NCBI GenBank assembly: GCA_947426265.1
Contig: CANEDJ010000036.1
Coordinates: 1-15,159, forward strand
Direction: 5' to 3'
Length of the DNA stretch: 15,159 bases
Origin: MGBC102946 sp022793145
GTDB taxonomy: Bacteria; Bacillota_I; Bacilli_A; RF39; UBA660
Shown: one piece after another, positions 1-6,184 of the stretch
Position numbering within the stretch: position 1 is the stretch's first letter
How the letters are laid out: each line of letters begins with the position of its first letter
Program-made: the position numbers and the translations under genes
Notes under the pieces: model-generated
Seen by the model: only the letters and a program-made list of their open reading frames with translations
Told to the model about the DNA's origin: nothing
Database searches by the model: none

Positions 1-114
1 CTTAATTATATCATAAATGATGATTGCGAAAAATTTTCACTCCTTAGAGCTGAAATGATTTCTTTTTTCTTGTTTTTTTATATATCGTTTGCTATAATAA
101 AAAATAGGAAGTGA
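1..114 (+). CDS. Possible 3' end of an upstream membrane-protein gene (partial)
   Basis: Reading frame 1 is open from the first base to a TGA at 112-114, giving 37 residues, while the other two + frames hit stops within 15 bases. The sequence runs polar, then a hydrophobic stretch (ISFFLFFYISFAII), then a basic end (KNRK), which looks like the last membrane span of an integral membrane protein. The stop would lie 4 bases before the GTG start of the glycosyltransferase, inside its ribosome site, as in an operon. Against it, the frame is short, and a good sigma-A promoter match (70-98) falls inside it. I cannot name a family. Confidence 0.4.
   Translation, partial: LNYIINDDCEKFSLLRAEMISFFLFFYISFAIIKNRK
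70..98 (+). promoter_or_regulatory. Candidate sigma-A promoter for the glycosyltransferase
   Basis: TTGTTT (70-75), a 17-base spacer and a perfect TATAAT (93-98) lie 20 bases before the GTG start. The region is AT-rich and may also be the end of an upstream coding frame, so a chance match is possible. Confidence 0.5.
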
Positions 115-118
115 TAAT

Positions 119-1054
119 GTGGAGAAAATAAGTGTAGTAATTCCTTGTTACAATGAGGAAGAAGCTATTCCATTATTTTATCAAGAGATATCTAAGATAA
201 TTGAAAAAATGAAAAAGAAAGTTACTTTCGAATTGATTTTCGTAAATGATGGATCAAAAGATAGAACTTTAGAAGAAATTAGAGAGTTATCAAAAAAAGA
301 TAAAAAGGTAAGATATATATCATTTTCTAAAAATTTTGGAAAAGAAGCCGCAATGTTAGCGGGACTTGAGTATGCTACAGGTGATTATGTAACTACGATG
401 GATGTAGACTTACAAGATCCTCCTCATTTATTAGAAGAAATGTTGCGTCTTATTAAAGAAGAAGGATATGATTGTGTAGCAACCAAATCGACTTCTAGAA
501 AAGGTTATTCATTTTTCCGTAAATTTTGTACAAAATGGTATTATAGAATTATAGGAGCGATTTCCAAAACAGAAATGGTAGCAGGCGCTAGAGATTTTAG
601 ATTAATGACAAGGCAAATGGTAGATGCAGTTATTTCTATGAAAGAATATAATCGTTATTCAAAAGGTTTATTTAGTTTTGTAGGATTTGATACAAAATGG
701 ATTGAGTTTGAAAATCAAGAAAGAGTAGCAGGGACAACAAAATGGAATTTTTGGAAACTATTTTCTTATGCTTTAGATGGAATTACAGCTTTTTCGACGG
801 TTCCATTAGTTTTGTCTGCAATTCTTGGAATATTGTTTTGCTTTATTGCTTTTATTATGATTATGATCATTATTTTGAAAACTTTAATTTGGGGAGATCC
901 AGTAAGTGGATGGCCTAGTTTAGCATGTATCATTTTCTTGGTAGGAGGTGTTCAATTATTTTGCACTGGAATTATTGGACAATATCTCGCAAAAACTTAT
1001 TTAGAAACAAAACATAGACCGATTTATATAATAAAAGAAACAGAAAAGATGTAG
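119..1054 (+). CDS. Family 2 glycosyltransferase, DPM1/GtrB-like, membrane-anchored
   Basis: Likely transfers a sugar from a nucleotide sugar to a polyprenyl-phosphate carrier on the inner face of the membrane, providing a lipid-linked donor for cell-envelope glycosylation. The N-terminal GT-A domain has the start pattern VVIPCYNEEE (6-15), the nucleotide-binding VNDGS (42-46) and the metal-binding region MDVDLQDPP (94-102). RVAGTTKW (202-209) is typical of the DPM1-like subgroup. Two C-terminal membrane spans lie at about 228-253 and 267-289, as in GtrB/CsbB/YkcC proteins, and the length (311 residues) fits that group. The GTG start is set by AGGAAGTG at 106-113; the ATG at 117 is out of frame. 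The acceptor, sugar and partner flippase are not visible. The general class is secure but the substrate is unknown. Confidence 0.9.
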   Translation: MEKISVVIPCYNEEEAIPLFYQEISKIIEKMKKKVTFELIFVNDGSKDRTLEEIRELSKKDKKVRYISFSKNFGKEAAMLAGLEYATGDYVTTMDVDLQDPPHLLEEMLRLIKEEGYDCVATKSTSRKGYSFFRKFCTKWYYRIIGAISKTEMVAGARDFRLMTRQMVDAVISMKEYNRYSKGLFSFVGFDTKWIEFENQERVAGTTKWNFWKLFSYALDGITAFSTVPLVLSAILGILFCFIAFIMIMIIILKTLIWGDPVSGWPSLACIIFLVGGVQLFCTGIIGQYLAKTYLETKHRPIYIIKETEKM

Positions 1055-1075
1055 TAAAAAGACTGCATCTTTTTT
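1047..1075 (+). terminator. Rho-independent terminator after the glycosyltransferase
   Basis: AGATGTAGT (1047-1055), loop AAAAAG, ACTGCATCT (1062-1070), then TTTTT. The stem is 9 bp with one G-U pair. The stop codon TAG (1052-1054) sits inside the left arm. The hairpin ends only 17 bases before the rnfC-like start. Confidence 0.8.
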
Positions 1076-1092
1076 ATGGAAGGAGAGAGAAT

Positions 1093-2310
1093 ATGAAAAA
1101 AATAAAGTTAGAAGAAAATGAAAATATTGAATGTAGTAATAAGGTAATACTATTAGATAATCCAACGTATGTATCTTTTTCATTAAATGCAAATGGCATT
1201 TATCTTCCTTCAATCAAAAAGGGAGATTATGTATATCAAGAAGAAAAAATAGCTATTAAAAAAGGAAATCATTTTCCCATTTTTTCTTCAGTCAGTGGAA
1301 TTGTAGAAGTTGTAGATGCAAATAAAATTTTAATACGTAACGACTTTAAAAATCGAGTTAGAGAACATAATATTGTAGAGCATTCCTTAAATACATATAC
1401 AAAATCAGAAATCTCAAATATATTATTTCAATTAGGAATTATGAATAGCTTAGATGAAGAAGAACCTTATAAAATACTAAGTGAAGCAGTAAATAAAACT
1501 TTGATTATAAATGCATTGCAGCAAGAAGCTTATATATATTTACAAACCTTTTTATTAAAAATAGAAAGAAAAGAACTTTTAGAACTAATGGAAGCTTTTT
1601 TGGAAATTTATAATTTTGAAGAAATTTTAATTGTAGTACCTAAAAACCAAGAATTGCTATTAGAGGAATGGAAACTATGTATTAAAGATAGTAACATAAA
1701 AATGGTTGAGATAGAAGAATACTATTCACTTTCGAAGACAAGAGAATTAGTGCGAGCAATCAAAAAAGTAACTTATAAAAAAACTCCAGCAGAAAGTGGA
1801 ATTATAGTTTTTAATGTAAGTACTATGTTAGCTATTTATGGAGCTTTAAAATATAGGCGGCCTCAAATAAAGACAATGATACAATTTACAGGAAATATGT
1901 GGAAAAATAATTGTTATATGGAAGTTAGGATCGGAACCTCTTTACAAGAAGCGATAGAACAATTAAGTTATAAAAGAGCTAAAGATATTTTACTCTTGAA
2001 AGGAGGAATAGTAAGTGGAAATTCAATTAATATTAATGATTTCGTTATTGATACAAAAGCATTGGTTTTTACTGCATGGAAAGTTACAAACGAAACAAAA
2101 CAGGAAAGTTGTACTAGATGTGGAAAATGCAGTCAAGCTTGTCCTATGAGTTTACATCCTGTCCTTATTATGGAAGCAATTTCAAAAAAAAGGAATTTAA
2201 GCAGATTTGAATTACAACGCTGTATTGATTGTGGAGTATGCAACTATGTATGTCCTTCTAATATTGACATTTATAAGCGCTTAAAAGAAGCAAAGGAGAA
2301 TTTACTATGA
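1093..2310 (+). CDS. rnfC: RnfC-like protein, two [4Fe-4S] clusters, degenerate flavin/NADH region
   Basis: Resembles subunit C of the Rnf ferredoxin:NAD+ oxidoreductase. An N-terminal barrel-sandwich region (about 24-85, with IKKGDYVYQEEKIA) is followed by a long middle domain and a C-terminal ferredoxin domain. The ferredoxin domain has two complete motifs: C340-x2-C343-x2-C346-x3-C350-P and C377-x2-C380-x2-C383-x3-C387-P. The order and the spacing to the end match RnfC. In the middle domain, family members carry a glycine-rich GGAGFPT-type motif and an ECEPY-type motif that bind FMN and NADH. Here the matching stretches read LGIMNSLDEEEP (114-125) and NALQQEAYIY (140-149), and the later GGPMMG-type motif reads GGIVSG (304-309). 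The protein therefore probably keeps its iron-sulfur clusters but not normal flavin/NADH chemistry. AAGGAG (1080-1085) sets the start. The stop overlaps rnfD by ATGA. The family call is firm; its activity is uncertain. Confidence 0.85.
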   Translation: MKKIKLEENENIECSNKVILLDNPTYVSFSLNANGIYLPSIKKGDYVYQEEKIAIKKGNHFPIFSSVSGIVEVVDANKILIRNDFKNRVREHNIVEHSLNTYTKSEISNILFQLGIMNSLDEEEPYKILSEAVNKTLIINALQQEAYIYLQTFLLKIERKELLELMEAFLEIYNFEEILIVVPKNQELLLEEWKLCIKDSNIKMVEIEEYYSLSKTRELVRAIKKVTYKKTPAESGIIVFNVSTMLAIYGALKYRRPQIKTMIQFTGNMWKNNCYMEVRIGTSLQEAIEQLSYKRAKDILLLKGGIVSGNSININDFVIDTKALVFTAWKVTNETKQESCTRCGKCSQACPMSLHPVLIMEAISKKRNLSRFELQRCIDCGVCNYVCPSNIDIYKRLKEAKENLL

Positions 2311-3272
2311 AGCAATATATACAAGCTAAAAATATTTGTAACTACAACCAGAAAGATCAAACTTATCAAATGTTTATGAAAGTATTACTGATTATGATTT
2401 TATATCGTATTATGAAAACTGGGATTTTTCCATTTGTATTAGGGAAAATTAGTATTTTAGAACTTCTTTTACCTATTTTATTAATTATTAGCTGTATTTT
2501 ATTATGCTATGGAGGATATTATGTTGGAGAAAACTTTTTATCTAAAAATCAATACAAGGAAGAAGAATGCTTAATGGATGGTATTTTATTAGGTTTATTA
2601 CTCCCTATCAAAACTCCTTTTTGGATGATTTTAATAGCAGTTTTTTTAACTATTTTTATCGGACGGTATTTTTATGATAGAATTCCAATTGCAATGCCTT
2701 CTTTAATTGGTATTTTGGGAGTAATTGGATTTTCTATTTGGTTTCAAATATGTCATTTAAATAATTCAAGTATTAATTTCATTTTATTAGAATTTACTGA
2801 GACTTATCAACTAAATCAAATATCTTTAATTTCTGTCTATTTAGGCGGAATAGGAGAATGGATATCTAAAACAAGTCCTCTTTTATGTATTTTAGCCTTT
2901 TTATATTTAAGAAAACATATTAAATGGAGAATTCCAATTTATTTTATTGGAACTTATTTAATATTACTTATTTTCTCTAATTATTTTATTTCTAATTCAT
3001 GGATAGATATTTTAAAAAACCTTGGAGTAGGAAATATACTTTTCTTAAGTTTATTTTGTGGAACAGATATGAGAACAACCCCAGTTACAAATGCTGGGCA
3101 AATATTATTTGCAGTATTTCTAGGAATATTTACTTATATTGGAACTTTTTTCTTTACTTCTTATTTGGCAATCATACTATCTATTTTAATATCTAATCTT
3201 TTTACGCCTTTATATGATTATTTTGGAAATTACTATGAATTAAAATATTGTAGTGAATATAGTAAATTATGA
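2307..3272 (+). CDS. rnfD: RnfD-like polytopic membrane protein lacking the usual FMN-attachment motif
   Basis: Membrane subunit related to RnfD/NqrB. The sequence is mostly hydrophobic, with many membrane segments across 321 residues (usual family length is a little over 300). Family landmarks are recognisable: DGILLGLLLPIKTPFW (91-106) corresponds to the conserved LLPP-x-TPFW region, GGIGEWISKTS (180-190) to the G-x-GE-x-S region, and FCGTDMRTTPVTNAGQ (250-265) to the conserved TDPVTSPVT segment. FTPLYDYF (299-306) corresponds to the C-terminal NPLID-like end. The S/T-GAT motif that normally carries covalent FMN is not seen; the equivalent stretch reads EFTETYQLNQ (162-171). The FNPA-type motif is also replaced (IAMPSLIGI). 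It overlaps rnfC by 4 bases (ATGA), so the two are translationally coupled. No rnfG, rnfE, rnfA or rnfB follows; a terminator ends the unit. Confidence 0.8.
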   Translation: MKQYIQAKNICNYNQKDQTYQMFMKVLLIMILYRIMKTGIFPFVLGKISILELLLPILLIISCILLCYGGYYVGENFLSKNQYKEEECLMDGILLGLLLPIKTPFWMILIAVFLTIFIGRYFYDRIPIAMPSLIGILGVIGFSIWFQICHLNNSSINFILLEFTETYQLNQISLISVYLGGIGEWISKTSPLLCILAFLYLRKHIKWRIPIYFIGTYLILLIFSNYFISNSWIDILKNLGVGNILFLSLFCGTDMRTTPVTNAGQILFAVFLGIFTYIGTFFFTSYLAIILSILISNLFTPLYDYFGNYYELKYCSEYSKL

Positions 3273-3285
3273 GATATATATTTTT

Positions 3286-3309
3286 AAGAGAAGCAAAGGC
3301 TTCTTTTTT
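3286..3309 (+). terminator. Terminator after the rnfCD-like unit
   Basis: AGAAGC (3289-3294), loop AAAG, GCTTCT (3299-3304), then TTTTT. The flanking A and T runs can lengthen the stem. It starts 14 bases after the rnfD stop. Confidence 0.85.
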
Positions 3310-3372
3310 CCACTTTAGGAATTTCTTGAACTTATCTTGTATCATTCTTATGAGTGAGGAAAAATTATCTAC

Positions 3373-3401
3373 TTGACAGTATATAAGTTCCCTATTATAA
3401 T
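3373..3401 (+). promoter_or_regulatory. Perfect consensus sigma-A promoter for the Rpn cassette
   Basis: TTGACA (3373-3378), exactly 17 bases, TATAAT (3396-3401). All 12 positions match consensus. The predicted transcription start is near 3408, at the foot of the leader hairpin. Confidence 0.85.
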
Positions 3402-3409
3402 GTAGATAG

Positions 3410-3429
3410 TTCTTCCTAATAAGGAGGAA
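3410..3429 (+). promoter_or_regulatory. Leader hairpin masking the Shine-Dalgarno of the full-length Rpn gene
   Basis: TTCTTCCT (3410-3417), loop AATA, AGGAGGAA (3422-3429). All 8 positions pair, one as G-U. The right arm contains almost the whole ribosome site AAGGAGG (3421-3427) of the gene starting at 3435. The hairpin would form at the extreme 5' end of the transcript and should lower initiation at 3435. The regulatory role is inferred; the complementarity is read directly. Confidence 0.6.
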
Positions 3430-3434
3430 ACAAG

Positions 3435-4298
3435 ATGCAATTAAGTGGGCAAACATTAACAAGTTATAAAGATAATAAAATATATGGTTTAAGATATGAT
3501 ACTATTTTTAAAAATGTCTTTTATAACAAGAAATGTTTAAAACAATTTTTCAAAGAGGTTTTTAAAGAACGTTTAGAAGATTTTCGGTATGTTGATAAAG
3601 AGCTATCAAAGGAAAATAAAAATTTGCGTTATAGAGTAAGTGATCTGGTGATAGAAACAGAAAAAAGAATTATTATTATTGAACTGCAGAATAAAAATTT
3701 AGAAAATATTGAGACAAGAAGTAAAATGTATGTATCTGGATTTTATGTAAGACAAAATCCAGGAGAATTTTATGAGAAAGTAAAGCCAGTGGAATTGTAT
3801 TTGATCTTAAATTATCCATATCAAACACCTGCTGTATTAAAAGAATATGAAGAAATGAATAAAAAATATGAAGAACAATTTGGAAATTTATCAAAAATTA
3901 AGATTTGGAATATTTATGAAGCGTTAAAAATAAAAAAGGAAATCAATTATGATTATGCTAGACTGTTTAATTTAGATAATATTAAAAAACCTAGTTATGT
4001 TTTAATGGAATTGAAAGAAAGAGGATTTGAAAATTTTATAAAGCATATCGAATATTATAATTTAGATTATGGAACATATAAAAAATTGAAGGAGGAAGAA
4101 ACAATGGAAATGAGTTTTGAACAAGCAACATCAATGATAAAATACAATGCAGAACAAAGAGGAGAGCAACGTGGAATTATAACAGGAAAATTAGAAACTG
4201 CTGTTTCTATGTTGAAAGAAGGTTTAGAAATGTCTCTGATAAAAAAAATAACAGGATTATCAGAAAAACAAATAGAAAAATACGCAAATTCAAAATAA
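3435..4298 (+). CDS. Rpn-family PD-(D/E)XK nuclease / putative transposase
   Basis: Member of the recombination-promoting nuclease (Rpn, PDDEXK_2) family. Known members are DNA endonucleases; in E. coli the full-length forms are toxic and can act against phage. The N-terminal region LRYDTIFKNVF (19-29) is the usual family opening. The nuclease core shows D70 in RVSDLVIE and the beta-strand IIIIELQ with E83 and Q85, a D...E-x-Q version of the motif. SKMYVSGFYVRQ (96-107) is the following helix typical of the family. The C-terminal region has glycine-rich repeats (EQRGEQRGIITGK, 240-252) and a conserved end around ITGLSEKQIEK (272-282). Length is 287 residues. The ATG follows AAGGAGG with 7 bases between. 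The gene stands alone between terminators behind a perfect promoter, so it looks like a mobile, self-contained cassette. It also contains an internal start at 4104. Confidence 0.85.
   Translation: MQLSGQTLTSYKDNKIYGLRYDTIFKNVFYNKKCLKQFFKEVFKERLEDFRYVDKELSKENKNLRYRVSDLVIETEKRIIIIELQNKNLENIETRSKMYVSGFYVRQNPGEFYEKVKPVELYLILNYPYQTPAVLKEYEEMNKKYEEQFGNLSKIKIWNIYEALKIKKEINYDYARLFNLDNIKKPSYVLMELKERGFENFIKHIEYYNLDYGTYKKLKEEETMEMSFEQATSMIKYNAEQRGEQRGIITGKLETAVSMLKEGLEMSLIKKITGLSEKQIEKYANSK
4089..4095 (+). promoter_or_regulatory. Strong internal Shine-Dalgarno inside the Rpn gene
   Basis: AAGGAGG lies 8 bases before an in-frame ATG (4104). It is as strong as the site of the full gene and, unlike that one, has no complementary CCTCC-type stretch just upstream. 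Confidence 0.7.
4104..4298 (+). CDS. Predicted internal C-terminal Rpn protein (RpnS-like, 64 aa)
   Basis: An in-frame start at codon 224 of the Rpn gene would make a separate protein of 64 residues, beginning MEMSFEQATSM. It lacks the nuclease core and holds only the C-terminal part with the glycine-rich repeat and the ITGLSEKQIEK end. In E. coli, rpn genes are known to make such a short C-terminal form from an internal start; it binds and blocks the toxic full-length nuclease. Here the internal site AAGGAGG-N8-ATG is near ideal, which supports the same arrangement. Because the long form's ribosome site is masked by a hairpin and this one is not, the short form may be made in excess. What is seen is the start signal; the antitoxin role is inferred from the family. 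Confidence 0.6.
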   Translation: MEMSFEQATSMIKYNAEQRGEQRGIITGKLETAVSMLKEGLEMSLIKKITGLSEKQIEKYANSK

Positions 4299-4304
4299 AA
4301 AAAG

Positions 4305-4327
4305 CAGAATCTTATAAATTCTGTTTT
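4305..4327. terminator. Bidirectional terminator between the Rpn gene and rpmB
   Basis: CAGAAT (4305-4310), loop CTTATAA, ATTCTG (4318-4323). On the + strand TTTTCTT follows; on the - strand the same stem is followed by C and seven T. It serves both converging genes, which end at 4298 and 4329. Confidence 0.75.
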
Positions 4328-4328
4328 C

Positions 4329-4514
4329 TTATGCAGCAATATCTTTGCTAACTTTGTTTAACGTTCTTAATTCTCTAGCACTCATTCTAATAGATTCACC
4401 ATTATCTAAAGTTACTTTTTGTAGATTTGGTTTTTGAGCATGTCTAGTTGCTCTTAATGAATGAGATCTTCTATTACCAAATAAAGCTTTTTTACTTGTT
4501 ACTTTTTTAGCCAT
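4329..4514 (-). CDS. rpmB: 50S ribosomal protein L28
   Basis: Structural protein of the large ribosomal subunit. The 61-residue sequence starts MAKKVTSKKALFGNRRSHS, with the family's K-x-x-x-GN-x-x-SH pattern, and continues with KPNLQKV and the C-terminal MSARELRTLNK. No cysteines are present, so it is the zinc-free form. The ATG at 4514 is chosen because AAGGGAGGG (minus strand, 4522-4530) lies 7 bases before it. An upstream ATG at 4568 would add 18 residues with no family match and would lie within the -10 region of the promoter. It is the only minus-strand gene here and a single-gene unit, as rpmB often is. Confidence 0.95.
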   Translation of the reverse strand: MAKKVTSKKALFGNRRSHSLRATRHAQKPNLQKVTLDNGESIRMSARELRTLNKVSKDIAA

Positions 4515-4558
4515 ATATTTGCCCTCCCTTATATATAGTTTTTTTCCTATGCCTTTCC

Positions 4559-4587
4559 ACTTTATCATAACTTCTATTAATTGTCAA
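4559..4587 (-). promoter_or_regulatory. Candidate sigma-A promoter for rpmB
   Basis: On the minus strand: TTGACA (4587-4582), 17 bases, TAAAGT (4564-4559), preceded by TGA (an extended -10 TG). The -35 box is perfect and the -10 box is 4 of 6. Confidence 0.55.
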
Positions 4588-4618
4588 ATATTTTGCCTTA
4601 AATTCCATATTTTTTCCA

Positions 4619-4647
4619 TTGCATTCCCCCCTTAACTATGTTATGAT
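4619..4647 (+). promoter_or_regulatory. Candidate sigma-A promoter for miaB, extended -10
   Basis: TTGCAT (4619-4624), 17 bases, TATGAT (4642-4647), with TG at 4639-4640 giving an extended -10. Transcription would start near 4654, which rules out the ATG at 4653 as the translation start. Confidence 0.6.
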
Positions 4648-4676
4648 TTTAGATGACAAGAAAAGAAGTGATAAAA

Positions 4677-6101
4677 ATGATTTTACCAAATTTGAAAGAA
4701 GCAAGACAAAGAACTGACAAAGAAGTTATGGTTAAAACAGATGAATATTATGTAGCTGAAGAATTAAAAGAAATTGGAAAAAATAAAAAGTATTTTTTAA
4801 AGACCTATGGATGTCAAATGAATGAACATGATAGTGAAAATATCAAAGCAATTTTAGAAGAAATGAGCTTTATAGAAACTGATATAATGGAAGAAGCAGA
4901 TTTCATCTTATTAAATACATGTGCGATTAGAGAAAACGCTCATAATAAAGTCTTTGGTATGGTAGGCAGAATGAAACATTTAAGAGATATAAAACCAGAT
5001 TTAATTACAGGTATTTGCGGTTGTATGGCTCAAGAAGAGGCTATTGTAGATGAGATCATGAAGAAATATAAATGGTTAGATATTGTATTTGGTACCCATA
5101 ACATTCATAGATTGCCAAAAATATTAAAAGAAACAATAGAAAAACAAAAACAGGAAATTGAAGTCTTTAGTATTGAAGGAGATATTGTTGAAAACATTCC
5201 AGTCAAACGTGATAGCAAATATAAAGCTTGGATCAATATTATGTATGGTTGTGATAAATTCTGCACCTATTGTATTGTTCCATATACAAGAGGAAAGCAA
5301 AGAAGCAGAACACCAGAATATATTTTGAATGAAGTAAAGGGCCTAATCAAAGATGGTTATCAAGAAGTTACATTATTAGGACAAAATGTAAATGCTTATG
5401 GAAAAGATCTGAAAATAGATTATAATATGGCAAATTTATTAGAAGATGTAGCCAAAACAGGAATTGCAAGAATTCGTTTTGTAACAAGCCATCCTTGGGA
5501 TTTTACCGATGAAATGATCGAAATTATAAAAAAATATGATAATGTTATGCCATATATTCATTTGCCACTTCAATCTGGATCAAACAGAATTTTAAAATTA
5601 ATGGGAAGACGTTACACAAAAGAATCGTATTTAGAACTATATAAAAAGCTAAAAGAAGCTCTTCCTTACTCTTCTATCACAACAGATATTATTGTAGGAT
5701 TTCCAGGAGAAACAGAAGAAGACTTTAAAGAGACTCTAGAAGTCGTGAAAGAATGTGAATATGATTCTGCATTTACATTTATATTTTCGGCTAGAATTGG
5801 TACACCAGCCGCTAAAATGGAAGATCATGTATTATTAGAAGAGAAAGAAAATAGATTATATGAATTGAATGAACTTGTGAATGGATATGCAAAAAAAGCA
5901 AATGATAGATATTTGGGAAAAACAGTGCCAGTTTTAATTGAAGGAGTAAGTGAAAAAAATCCTTCCATGATGATGGGCTATACAGACACAATGAAATTAG
6001 TGAATGTGAAAAATGCAGCTGATTTTGTTGGAAAAATAGTGAATGTAAAAATAACAGATGTTAAAACATGGAGTTTAGATGGAGAACTTGTAGTCGATTA
6101 A
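4677..6101 (+). CDS. miaB: tRNA-2-methylthio-N6-dimethylallyladenosine synthase
   Basis: Radical-SAM methylthiotransferase that adds a methylthio group to i6A37 of tRNAs reading UNN codons. With the ATG at 4677 the protein has 474 residues. The N-terminal domain binds the auxiliary [4Fe-4S] cluster through C46 (YGCQMNEHDSE), C82 (NTCAIRENA) and C116 (GCMAQEE). The radical-SAM motif is C192-x3-C196-x2-C199 (YGCDKFCTYCIVPYTRG). A C-terminal TRAM region ends the protein. The start at 4677 follows AAGAAGTGAT (4663-4672) and the predicted promoter excludes the earlier ATG at 4653. In Bacillus, miaB is followed by ymcA and cotE; here it is followed by an unrelated 181-residue gene and cotE. A terminator that begins inside the coding end separates it from them. 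Confidence 0.95.
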   Translation: MILPNLKEARQRTDKEVMVKTDEYYVAEELKEIGKNKKYFLKTYGCQMNEHDSENIKAILEEMSFIETDIMEEADFILLNTCAIRENAHNKVFGMVGRMKHLRDIKPDLITGICGCMAQEEAIVDEIMKKYKWLDIVFGTHNIHRLPKILKETIEKQKQEIEVFSIEGDIVENIPVKRDSKYKAWINIMYGCDKFCTYCIVPYTRGKQRSRTPEYILNEVKGLIKDGYQEVTLLGQNVNAYGKDLKIDYNMANLLEDVAKTGIARIRFVTSHPWDFTDEMIEIIKKYDNVMPYIHLPLQSGSNRILKLMGRRYTKESYLELYKKLKEALPYSSITTDIIVGFPGETEEDFKETLEVVKECEYDSAFTFIFSARIGTPAAKMEDHVLLEEKENRLYELNELVNGYAKKANDRYLGKTVPVLIEGVSEKNPSMMMGYTDTMKLVNVKNAADFVGKIVNVKITDVKTWSLDGELVVD

Positions 6102-6120
6102 TTTACAAGTTTTTTCTTTT
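6085..6120 (+). terminator. Terminator overlapping the end of miaB
   Basis: AACTTGTA (6085-6092), 11-base loop, TACAAGTT (6104-6111), then T-rich (TTTTC and seven T). The left arm is coding and the stop codon (6099-6101) lies in the loop. Confidence 0.75.
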
Positions 6121-6134
6121 TTTACGTGATTCTA

Positions 6135-6162
6135 TTGACCTAATAAACCCTAATTTGATAAA
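6135..6162 (+). promoter_or_regulatory. Candidate promoter for the 181-aa gene
   Basis: TTGACC (6135-6140), 16 bases, GATAAA (6157-6162). The -35 is good and the -10 is 4 of 6. No clear sporulation-sigma motif is seen here. Confidence 0.4.
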
Positions 6163-6184
6163 CTGAAAGTAGGAGGGATAACCT

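Noticed and set aside
5..33. Divergent minus-strand promoter at the left edge (TATAAT on the minus strand)
   Set aside because: No acceptable -35, and the + strand frame through this region looks coding.
1001..1213. Minus-strand frame of 70 codons across the glycosyltransferase/rnfC junction
   Set aside because: Phe- and Tyr-rich low-complexity product opposite two real genes and a terminator, with no ribosome site.
2999..3196. Second + frame inside rnfD
   Set aside because: Out-of-frame shadow; the rnfD frame carries the family motifs.
3202..3462. Minus-strand frame across the rnfD terminator and Rpn promoter
   Set aside because: Covers clear + strand signals and has no protein-like pattern.
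3676..3894. Minus-strand frame in the Rpn gene
   Set aside because: Shadow of the nuclease core coding strand.
4067..4339. Minus-strand frame opposite the Rpn C-terminal part
   Set aside because: Runs through the bidirectional terminator and has no ribosome site; the + strand reading explains the region.
4514..4536. ATATAT repeats around the rpmB ribosome site as a thermosensor-like hairpin
   Set aside because: Only AU pairs with a large loop; likely base composition.
4515..4568. 18-residue N-terminal extension of L28
   Set aside because: No family match; it covers the true ribosome site and the -10 region.
4653..4676. Earlier ATG for miaB
   Set aside because: Lies at the predicted transcription start and has no ribosome site; ATG 4677 has one.
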